Source of the DNA: Nitrososphaerota archaeon
GTDB lineage: Archaea > Thermoproteota > Nitrososphaeria > Nitrososphaerales > UBA183
Reading direction: 5' to 3'
Length of the DNA stretch: 6,611 nucleotides
Assembly (NCBI GenBank): GCA_027886925.1
Contig: JAPCJN010000112.1
Span: 1 to 6,611 of the forward strand
The notes under the pieces are model-generated. The model was given only the letters and a program-made list of their open reading frames with translations, had not been told where the DNA came from and made no database searches. Of the stretch, positions 1 through 5,831 are shown one piece after another. The translations under genes and the position numbers were made by a program. Numbering within the stretch: position 1 is the first letter of the stretch; each line of letters starts with the position of its first letter.

Positions 1-3000
1 TTGTCGACGAGCTTGAGGATGCGATTACAGTGAGTGAGTTGCTTTGAACGCCGCTGCCCACAACTGCGCGGATGGTGTGGGTCCCGGTCGTCCAGTATTC
101 GTTGAACCAAGCCCATCCGACGCTCCCTCCGCTTCCGCTCGGGCCTGCGCCCTCGCTCCACACAAGGTTACCGTCGACGTACCAGTTGACATTGACGCCT
201 AGAGGAGAGCCGTTGGAAACCGTGATGACTGCCAAGTACTGCGAGAGCTGTCCCGAATTCGCCGTTGCGGGACCGCTGATAGCAACCGACATGCTTCCCG
301 ACGCACTCTGGGTTGTAGCGCTCGATGTCGTCGTTGATGTTGACGTGGAGGAAGCGGTAGAGGACGTCGTCGGAGTGCTCGTAGTGGTCGATGTCGCAGA
401 GGAAGTTCTCGACGTCGTAGAAGTGTGGGTGGAGGACGATGTCGTGAAGGTTGTCGTCGACGTGCTCGTGGTCGTCGTCGACGAAGTGGTCGTCACACTA
501 TTGAAGCTCCCGCCCGATTCCGTTATCGACATCGAAGTCGTCGGTGCCCCACCGAGCGCCAGATGGACGTAGAGAAGGTGGTTTGCGGAGTCGTAGGCCC
601 AACCCTGTTGGTCGAGGCTCTTGAAAGAGCTGCAACCTCCGCCCGCCACAACAGAAGTGCATGAATAGCCGATGGATGTCTTGTTGAGCGAACTCACGCT
701 AGGGTTCTGGGCCAATGACCAGCCATCCACAGTAACCGAGACCGGAGGTGAGCTCGCGCCCATCACTACCCAGGCAGAGGCGTTGAAGGGTCCCTGCAAC
801 CCGAAAGTAGCAGCACCCGAACCCTGGGATGAAGTCACGATGCTCGCCGTGCTGTAGACTGGCTGAAGATCAGAGCCTGTGCTCATGATGTAGATCGGCA
901 TCCAGCTCATCGGCGGAACCGTCGCGTCCAGGTGGATGTCTGCTCCGGTGCCGGTGGCAACCACCGACATGTTCTGCATGTTCAGTGCCATCCAACCGCC
1001 GGGGTTGATCCCATAGTAGGTGGCATTCAGGTGGATGTCGAAGGAGGAGGAGACGGTGTCGTTGTTAGACGCCCACACGAGAACCGGCTTGCCTGGAGAT
1101 CCGTCCACGCTGAACTGAAGGTAGGGGCTCCACGACTGCTGCTGGTTGTAGGAGGACTCCCATAGTATCGGGAGCATGTTGCCCTTGTGGGCGGCGTAAT
1201 AGATGGCGTTGATCATTAGGGAGACCCAGCTGTCGCGGGGAGACCCGAACTGCACTCCGTTGTATGAGTGGGAGTTCCCAGAGAATTGCAGGCGAGCATA
1301 AGGCTGCTCGAGAGACACGCCGATCCCGCTCCCAAAGGCATGGGTCGTGATCAGGGGGTTCCCGTGGTCGTCTTTCAACAGCACATATGCAGGGTTTGCC
1401 TGCCCGGTCATGTTTGAGATGGTGTATCGAAGCCAGTATGGGTTGTAGTAGATGCTCGTGTATGGGGAGGTGATCTTGTTGGGTTTGACGATTGAAAGGG
1501 ACCCTCCTACCGAGGCGGCGCTCGCCGAAGACTGAAGGCCCAGGAACGCGTCCGAGCTGCCGGAACTGCTTCCGAAGCTCGTCCCGATGTAGCCCCCTCC
1601 GTTGTATATGAAGTCGGAGAGCCTAGCCGAGAAGCTCGGGGTGGGGTTCTGGAGTCCCCCGACTATGACGTTGAACTGGTTCAGGTTTCCGAGATAGGTA
1701 AGGTTCTGGTCAGGGTAATTGTTGGAGACGAAAGTGACGTTGAGTGCAGGCGTCAGATATTGGGGAAAGAGCCCATCGTCTGAGCTGCCTATCCACAGGA
1801 CCCGGACCGTGTTGCTCTCCGTGCCGTAGTAACCGCCGTTCGCCTGCATCCTGTTGAGGAGGGTCCCGAACTGCTGCGCAGGCTGCACCTGCGTCATGTT
1901 CTCGATCCCCTTGTACTGGACCGAGTAGCTCCAATCGTTGAAGGACACTATGCTCCTCGCGGTCAAGGGGACGCCGAACAGGTACTCGTTCCTGATGTCG
2001 ACGGGTCTGAGGTCTCCCCTGTTGTCGTCCGTCGACCCGAAGCTCGACCAAGGCAGCCAGTTCGTCTGGTTGGGCGCGGAGAGGATGTCGATGGTGTGCT
2101 CCTCCCCGTCCCCTGCCCAGAACGTCGTCGTACCCCCACACGAGGCTTGGCTGGGTGGGCACCCTATTGTGCCGCCCGCCCCCGAGTCAGCGTAGACGGT
2201 GCTGCCGGCGCTGAAAAATGGCGAGGTCTTAGCGACGTTCGCGGGCAGACCTGTGTACCACATCGCTCGATGCCCCGTCAGCCCGGTGAGCAACATCGTA
2301 AGCTTGCTCATCAATCCGCTCTGCTCAGAGCCGAGGAAGGCGTTCCATCCCTGCGCAGGGATGTTGGCCGTCGACTGGTCGTTTTCGGAGACGATTTCTT
2401 GGTAAAGGGTCTTTGTATTGTAGGTCTTTATCGTCGAGGTGCTCGCGGCCAAGACAAAATTAAGGCTGCCACCCAACGGGGCCGACGACCACGATACACC
2501 GTCGACGCTCGTGTCGTAATGTCGTACGGTCGAGCGTCCGTCGCTCCGGTAGACTATCGCATACGTCTTCGCGAGGCTGCTGCAGGTACCTGCCTGCTGG
2601 CAATATGCATCCAGGGTGAACCAGTATTCCCGGTTGGCGGTGACGTTGACCGGCAGGCTAAAGCTGACGTAGTTGAGCGTGTTGGAGGACGAGTTGGAGG
2701 GTATGGTTCCGCTCGTCAGGACGGTCGACGATGGCGAATCCGAGCCCGAATCCGGCCGCACAGACACTGAGATGTCGTAGACGCCCGAGGTAGAAGTCTG
2801 GACCCAAAGTCCCTTGAGTTGGAACGCGGTCGGCGACTCGAACGACTGCGCAGCCCACCCCAGCTGGATGTTCGGTTGCTGCTCCGCCAGCTGGCCAAGG
2901 ACCTGTTGGCTGGTGGTTATCTTGTAGGAGAGGTCGGTAGGACCATCGGGAGGAGGGCCCCAAGAGGACTTGTAATCGCTCGCCGAGTAATAGACCAGCG

Positions 3001-5290
3001 CAGAGGTGGGGTTCACGTCTCTCTGGAGGATCGGATAGCCCCCGTTGGTCGCGGATATCACAAGCCAATACCATGTCCCGGCGGTAAGGGTCAACGAACC
3101 GTGGGGCTGGGCCCTCATGGTGAAGTTCGCCCACGCGTACGCTCCAGACCACGTGGAGCCTGACCTGAATGTCGCGTTGATGGCGGAGAATGCCTCATTC
3201 CCCTGAGCCATGACTGGAGTGTGAGAGGGAGACATCGGGTGGCTGCAACCTGTGTTGCCGCCCGTCTGGCAGGTCTCGTTGTCCGTTCTTAGAGTGACAT
3301 TGAGCAAGTCGGAATTCGACGGGACCTTCAACACCTCCAAGGAGAAGGTCTGCAGGCTCTCAGTTTGGCTTGGCTTGAACCGGAGCGCGATCTCGGAACC
3401 CGCCACATATCCAGGGGACGAGAAGAGGTCGGTCTGGGAGATGTATTCGCTGTTCGAGACACCCTCAGGTTCGAGATTCATCAGGCCAAGGCTGAATATC
3501 GGCCACGTGGCCTGCCCCAGATATCCAGCAGACGGCGGATTGGCGCTCGAGGTGATGAGGTCCTGAGTGATGCCTCCACCTAGGCTTCCTGCATAATCAT
3601 CGCCGCTAGGTGCCGGACTGAAGGAGACCGTGTACGTTATGCCTGGCTCTAAGGTGACTATCGGGCTCAGCTGGACAGGGGCGTAGGACAGCCCCTCGGA
3701 TCCATGAAGGGCTTGCACCGAGAGCTGGCCCGAGTTGAGCTGCGTCCCATTCGGGTAGGAGATGGTAATCGTGATGTTGTTCGGGTCATAAGCCCTGTCG
3801 GATGTGAACAACGAAATCTCGTTCATCTTCTCAGTTTGGGTCACCTGGAACTGTGTGGACTCGATGCTCGGCCAGTTGTTTCCTTCTTGAAGATACGGAT
3901 AGACCGTCACCGTCTCGCTCGCGTTGTTGGTCAACCAGAGAATGGACCCGCCTGCCTTGGCAACCGCGCCCTGCACACCTCCGCCTGTGGTGGCATATGG
4001 GTAGATGTCCTGGAAGACGTTGCTCTGGAGGTAGGAGACGGAGTAGTAGTCGCTTGCGTCACCGCCGTGTGTCGTGAAGGCAACCCAGTAGTAGTCGCCG
4101 CCTTCTAACGTGGACGTGAACGACGTAGAGACCCATCCAGCGCTGGTCCCGACTCCGGACACTGACTCATTCTCGAGAACAAGAGCCAGGTCGGGCCTTC
4201 CGATTATTGCGCTTGCGTTGTCCCTGTAGATCGTCTCGTAGAGCGGCTTCGTCACGGCGCCCACCGCCTGAAGATAAGCGGACAGCTTGAAGCCGTTCAG
4301 CGTCTGCCCGAACGGGACGTAGAACCTCTGGAGGATCGCGCTCGTGCCGTAAATCGACCAGGTGCTCGGGTTCACTTCGGCTAGCCCCGTCGAGGCGAAG
4401 ACGTCCGGTCTGTCGTTGACGAACATCGCCCAGATCTTGCTCACCGTGCTATCGGCGTATTGCCCGGAGGCCGAGTTGATGTTCCTCTGGAAGAAGATGC
4501 TGTTCGCATATGTGTAGAGCGTGAAATTGTCGAATGGCCGCGATGTCTTTATTGCGGTGCCGATGCTGCCATAGTTGTTCCTGTCTCCCGTCGCGCCCTC
4601 GCCGATACCTATCCACGAAGGATACTGGCCATACCAGGTCCACATCTGCTTGAGGTCGTCCTCATACTGCCTGTAGACGAGAGGGGATGCGATGGTCCAT
4701 CCGCTTGAAGTCGTGCACCCTGAGCAGTTGACCAGAGGTACGCTCACTCCGTTGCTGTTCACCGTAGCCGCGGAAGGATAAGCGTTGATGAAATCCTGGT
4801 CCCACGAGGGGCTCGAGAAGAAGTAACCGAACTGCTTGACGAAGAATATCGTGTTAATGTGATACTTGACTCCCAGGCTGAGCCAGTCGGCCACCACGCC
4901 CTGATAGCCCCCCGCCACCATCGTGGTCGTCGTGTTGGCGTCGTTGTTCCACAAGGGGTCGAGGAAGACCAGATGGATCCCTACGGGGACGAAGTACTCG
5001 TTGATGTAGGCCTCCATGCCGGCGATCCCTGCGCTTCCCTCCATCTGCGAGAGGGTGTTGATGTCGAGGACTACCGGCGCCCCGCTTAGCCCTGTCCCAT
5101 AGGTGCTCGCCGCTTGGGTCCCCGCAAACGGAGCCATTCCGTAGCTAGAGTTGGAACCGAGCGGACTCGCGAACGCGGTTGACTGCGATGACGACGGCGC
5201 CGTCAAGTTTGCGAGCGTCTGGCTGCCGGATAGCAGCAGAAGCGCCATCACCATCAACCCAAGAAACCGATTAGGCCTCGTAGAAAGCAA
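1..5290 (-). CDS. Giant secreted multidomain protein, glycoside hydrolase-like (C-terminus outside window)
   Basis: A single minus-strand frame stays open from an in-frame TAA at 5341-5339 to the window edge. From the TTG at 5290 it encodes 1763 visible residues. Read in order: signal peptide (1-27); Ser/Gly-rich stretch (28-70); alpha/beta region with TIM-barrel glycosidase character (about 73-340) containing a WIGIGEGATGD motif with Glu231 at a position like a glycosidase acid/base; four beta-sandwich modules (about 365-930); alpha/beta region (about 935-1160); glutamine-amidotransferase-like domain (about 1160-1372); beta-rich region (1373-1598); Ser/Thr linker (1599-1662); Ig-like domain (1667-1757); then a new Ser run. 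There are at least 27 N-x-S/T sequons and ten cysteines in five close pairs, both fitting an extracellular location. A barrel followed by an amidotransferase-like domain recalls GH42-type beta-galactosidases and relatives, but I do not recognise a specific family, so substrate and activity are unknown. Membrane anchoring cannot be judged because the C-terminus is missing. Confidence 0.88.
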   Translation of the reverse strand, partial: MLSTRPNRFLGLMVMALLLLSGSQTLANLTAPSSSQSTAFASPLGSNSSYGMAPFAGTQAASTYGTGLSGAPVVLDINTLSQMEGSAGIAGMEAYINEYFVPVGIHLVFLDPLWNNDANTTTTMVAGGYQGVVADWLSLGVKYHINTIFFVKQFGYFFSSPSWDQDFINAYPSAATVNSNGVSVPLVNCSGCTTSSGWTIASPLVYRQYEDDLKQMWTWYGQYPSWIGIGEGATGDRNNYGSIGTAIKTSRPFDNFTLYTYANSIFFQRNINSASGQYADSTVSKIWAMFVNDRPDVFASTGLAEVNPSTWSIYGTSAILQRFYVPFGQTLNGFKLSAYLQAVGAVTKPLYETIYRDNASAIIGRPDLALVLENESVSGVGTSAGWVSTSFTSTLEGGDYYWVAFTTHGGDASDYYSVSYLQSNVFQDIYPYATTGGGVQGAVAKAGGSILWLTNNASETVTVYPYLQEGNNWPSIESTQFQVTQTEKMNEISLFTSDRAYDPNNITITISYPNGTQLNSGQLSVQALHGSEGLSYAPVQLSPIVTLEPGITYTVSFSPAPSGDDYAGSLGGGITQDLITSSANPPSAGYLGQATWPIFSLGLMNLEPEGVSNSEYISQTDLFSSPGYVAGSEIALRFKPSQTESLQTFSLEVLKVPSNSDLLNVTLRTDNETCQTGGNTGCSHPMSPSHTPVMAQGNEAFSAINATFRSGSTWSGAYAWANFTMRAQPHGSLTLTAGTWYWLVISATNGGYPILQRDVNPTSALVYYSASDYKSSWGPPPDGPTDLSYKITTSQQVLGQLAEQQPNIQLGWAAQSFESPTAFQLKGLWVQTSTSGVYDISVSVRPDSGSDSPSSTVLTSGTIPSNSSSNTLNYVSFSLPVNVTANREYWFTLDAYCQQAGTCSSLAKTYAIVYRSDGRSTVRHYDTSVDGVSWSSAPLGGSLNFVLAASTSTIKTYNTKTLYQEIVSENDQSTANIPAQGWNAFLGSEQSGLMSKLTMLLTGLTGHRAMWYTGLPANVAKTSPFFSAGSTVYADSGAGGTIGCPPSQASCGGTTTFWAGDGEEHTIDILSAPNQTNWLPWSSFGSTDDNRGDLRPVDIRNEYLFGVPLTARSIVSFNDWSYSVQYKGIENMTQVQPAQQFGTLLNRMQANGGYYGTESNTVRVLWIGSSDDGLFPQYLTPALNVTFVSNNYPDQNLTYLGNLNQFNVIVGGLQNPTPSFSARLSDFIYNGGGYIGTSFGSSSGSSDAFLGLQSSASAASVGGSLSIVKPNKITSPYTSIYYNPYWLRYTISNMTGQANPAYVLLKDDHGNPLITTHAFGSGIGVSLEQPYARLQFSGNSHSYNGVQFGSPRDSWVSLMINAIYYAAHKGNMLPILWESSYNQQQSWSPYLQFSVDGSPGKPVLVWASNNDTVSSSFDIHLNATYYGINPGGWMALNMQNMSVVATGTGADIHLDATVPPMSWMPIYIMSTGSDLQPVYSTASIVTSSQGSGAATFGLQGPFNASAWVVMGASSPPVSVTVDGWSLAQNPSVSSLNKTSIGYSCTSVVAGGGCSSFKSLDQQGWAYDSANHLLYVHLALGGAPTTSMSITESGGSFNSVTTTSSTTTTSTSTTTFTTSSSTHTSTTSRTSSATSTTTSTPTTSSTASSTSTSTTTSSATTQSASGSMSVAISGPATANSGQLSQYLAVITVSNGSPLGVNVNWYVDGNLVWSEGAGPSGSGGSVGWAWFNEYWTTGTHTIRAVVGSGVQSNSLTVIASSSSST
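20..292 (-). other. Ig-like beta-sandwich domain (about residues 1667-1757)
   Basis: After the linker the sequence MSVAISGPATANSG starts a compact beta domain containing NVNWYVDGNLVW and ending with WTTGTHTIRAVV and NSLTVIAS. The 'W-x-V-D-G' strand and the closing 'T-G-x-H-T-I-x-A-x-V' are hallmarks of Ig-like, CARDB-like or PKD-like adhesion and spacer domains of archaeal exoproteins. It is followed immediately by SSSSST at the window edge, so further linker and domain repeats probably continue outside the window. Confidence 0.6.
305..496 (-). repeat. Ser/Thr low-complexity linker (residues 1599-1662)
   Basis: Of 64 residues, 55 are Ser or Thr, interrupted only by V, F, H, R, A (three times), P and Q. 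The DNA is a run of ACG, ACC, TCG, AGC and TCC codons, giving an imperfect trinucleotide repeat. Such stretches in archaeal surface proteins act as extended, often O-glycosylated stalks that separate a catalytic head from wall-proximal domains. Here it separates the large N-terminal head from the Ig-like domain. The same DNA read on the plus strand is Val/Asp/Glu-rich and has no stop for a while, which is a by-product of the codon choice. Confidence 0.85.
1175..1807 (-). other. Degenerate class I glutamine amidotransferase-like domain (about residues 1162-1372)
   Basis: The order of elements is characteristic: strand VRVLWIG (from 1162), a second strand LNVTFVSNN, then FNVIVGGLQNP (around 1207-1214), a helix LSDFIYNGGGYIGTS (Gly1231-1233), then NPLITTHAFGSGIGVSLEQP (His1317) and a final helix SLMINAIYYAAHKG (Met1359). 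The 'helix-GGG-strand' followed by 'P-L-hydrophobic-x-x-x-x-x-G-x-G-hydrophobic-hydrophobic' layout is typical of the amidotransferase-like fold used as the beta-galactosidase trimerisation domain in GH42 and in ThuA-like proteins. The nucleophile cysteine is absent: residues 1052-1543 contain no cysteine. The role is therefore likely structural. Confidence 0.5.
2500..4192 (-). repeat. Four diverged beta-sandwich modules in the exoprotein (about residues 367-930)
   Basis: A motif of the form L-x-x-G-x-x-Y-[WT]-hydrophobic-x-hydrophobic recurs four times: LEGGDYYWVAF (Trp402), LEPGITYTVSF (Thr554), LTAGTWYWLVI (Trp742) and a variant NVTANREYWFTL (Trp890). In at least three modules it is preceded by a segment with the pattern F-x-x-(T/S)-x-T-x-x-(hydrophobic strands)-x-N/D-(I/V)-x-(I/V), for example FKPSQTESLQTFSLEVL and FESPTAFQLKGLWVQTS. 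Spacing is 152, 188 and 148 residues. The pattern matches the jelly-roll or 'choice-of-anchor'-type modules common in prokaryotic exoproteins, which often bind glycans or act as spacers. Divergence is at protein level. I see no DNA-level repeat. Confidence 0.5.
4270..5074 (-). other. TIM-barrel glycosidase-like domain (about residues 73-341)
   Basis: The region begins with the strand-like segment VVLDINTL (from residue 73). It continues with alternating hydrophobic strands and helices: GIHLVFLDPLW, an aromatic segment around YHINTIFFVKQFGYFF, a segment SPLVYRQYEDDLKQMW, and then WIGIGEGATGD at residues 226-236. A glutamate closing a hydrophobic strand after a Trp, followed by an aromatic-rich helix region, is typical of the acid/base position in clan GH-A-like barrels. 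Asp76, Asp236 and others could also be catalytic. The fold is inferred from pattern only. A catalytically dead or purely binding role is possible. Confidence 0.4.
5210..5290 (-). other. Sec-type signal peptide of the giant exoprotein
   Basis: Residues 1-27 from the TTG start carry two arginines (positions 5 and 8), then a hydrophobic core around LGLMVMALLLL (10-20), then a polar region ending in a plausible signal peptidase I site after SQTLA (residue 27). This is a normal tripartite export signal. No lipobox cysteine and no twin-arginine motif are present. Starting instead at the ATGs at 5254 or 5248 would leave the core without its positive n-region, which is one reason the TTG is preferred. 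Cleavage position is inferred. Confidence 0.7.
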
Positions 5291-5315
5291 GATGAGGATG
5301 CTGTCCGATTTGGCG

Positions 5316-5322
5316 ATATAAT
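5316..5322 (-). promoter_or_regulatory. Candidate TATA box (box A) of the giant exoprotein gene
   Basis: On the minus strand ATTATAT lies at 5322-5316, with its centre about 28-29 bases upstream of the TTG at 5290. Archaeal box A usually lies about 26-27 bases before the transcription start, so transcription would begin at or within a few bases of the TTG. That would give a leaderless mRNA. No Shine-Dalgarno-like sequence precedes the TTG, which agrees. A second A-rich element, GGTTAAAGG (5352-5344), lies further upstream and would give a short 5' leader instead. Confidence 0.45.
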
Positions 5323-5421
5323 GAGGCAGAAGCAGGCATTACGACCTTTAACCCTTTTTTGCAATCTATCTTGTTGGTCCCTAGGCTGAGCCTGAAAGGA
5401 AGGGTTCGCTGTTGAAGATTT

Positions 5422-5445
5422 GGTGCTTCGCTCCTACTAAGCACC
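5422..5445. repeat. Perfect 7-bp inverted repeat (possible hairpin)
   Basis: GGTGCTT at 5422-5428 pairs with AAGCACC at 5439-5445 around a 10-base loop. Pairing is perfect over seven pairs and does not extend further on either side. No T-run follows, so it is not a typical terminator. It could be a small RNA hairpin, a protein-binding site or chance. Confidence 0.35.
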
Positions 5446-5651
5446 CATTCTTGAGGCTGCGGGAGATGAGGACTATCGAAGCGTGTCCTTATGCCTCCGT
5501 CCTTTCATGATATAGAGTCCTGATAGTGCCTTTTCGAGGGGAAACCAGGTCCTCCTGCTGCATGCCGAGTCATTCCTAAACGGAGACCCCCTACCCATCA
5601 GAAGCGTTCTGGGATCTAGATGATCCCACGGTTTTTCGGACCACGCTCTTG

Positions 5652-5696
5652 ACACGTCAATGTGAAAAGCACACATTTAGTCAAATTCACGTGTGC
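5652..5696. repeat. Nested and competing inverted repeats
   Basis: Outer arms ACACGT (5652-5657) and ACGTGT (5689-5694) enclose inner arms AATGTG (5659-5664) and CACATT (5672-5677), the inner pair closing a 7-base loop. An alternative pairing, GCACAC (5669-5674) with GTGTGC (5691-5696), would exclude both of these. The segment is AT-richer than the surroundings. It could be an operator with several half-sites or a structured RNA. Function is unknown. Confidence 0.35.
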
Positions 5697-5786
5697 AGCC
5701 GAAGCTGTAATCATTCGTTCAACTCTGGCGACGACTCCGGATCCTTCCACGATGTGCGTAGAGCATCGACCGGATCAGGGCCACCA

Positions 5787-5796
5787 AGACCGGTCT
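5787..5796. repeat. 10-bp perfect palindrome AGACCGGTCT
   Basis: AGACCGGTCT is its own reverse complement and is followed at once by AGGCCT, a second short palindrome. The heptamer CCGGATC occurs twice nearby, at 5737-5743 and 5770-5776, 33 bases apart. All lie upstream of the glycosyltransferase and could be regulator half-sites, though short palindromes of this kind also arise by chance. Confidence 0.25.
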
Positions 5797-5831
5797 AGGC
5801 CTCAAACAGGCTTTTCGTACACATTCTGAGC

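Larger units (their letters stand above)
5323..5831. other. Divergent intergenic region without a convincing gene
   Basis: About 500 bases separate the two divergent genes. All frames are interrupted often. The longest closed frame, on the minus strand at 5473-5676 (67 codons), has no recognisable similarity, no promoter at the expected distance and Arg/Ser-rich composition, so it is not called. No T-loop-like sequence with a matching stem was found, so no tRNA is called. The region contains several inverted repeats, listed separately, and a T6 run on the plus strand at about 5353-5358. It may carry regulatory signals for both genes, or the remains of a lost gene. Confidence 0.5.

Noticed and set aside
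72..572. Plus-strand 166-codon frame rich in Val, Asp and Glu
   Set aside because: It is the antisense image of the Ser/Thr linker: ACG/TCG codons read backwards give CGT/CGA-derived Val/Asp codons. The minus-strand frame has signal peptide, domains and sequons and covers the same DNA.
1710..2162. Minus-strand 150-codon frame overlapping the exoprotein in another register
   Set aside because: Arg/His/Gln-rich with no domain-like pattern. It is an off-frame reading of the large gene in GC-rich DNA.
2096..2770. Plus-strand 224-codon frame
   Set aside because: Arg/Gly-rich translation without recognisable motifs, wholly antisense to the exoprotein modules. It is a shadow frame.
2658..3152. Minus-strand 164-codon frame in a different register
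   Set aside because: The overlapping main frame continues without interruption and shows the beta-sandwich motifs. This register does not look like a protein family.
3704..4108. Plus-strand 134-codon frame
   Set aside because: Antisense to the exoprotein. Val/Arg-rich translation is a result of opposite-strand codon bias.
5344..5360. T6 run on the plus strand as an archaeal terminator
   Set aside because: No plus-strand gene ends upstream of it. It is more likely part of the A-rich upstream region of the minus-strand promoter.
5473..5676. Minus-strand 67-codon closed frame in the intergenic region
   Set aside because: No family resemblance, no ribosome binding site, no TATA-like element at the right distance before ATG 5676, and composition rich in Arg and Ser. 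It could still be a small gene, but the sequence does not support calling it.
5341..5831. tRNA or CRISPR in the intergenic region
   Set aside because: TTC-containing segments (for example near 5718-5724) lack flanking complementary T-arm stems, and no direct repeat of CRISPR length and spacing was found.
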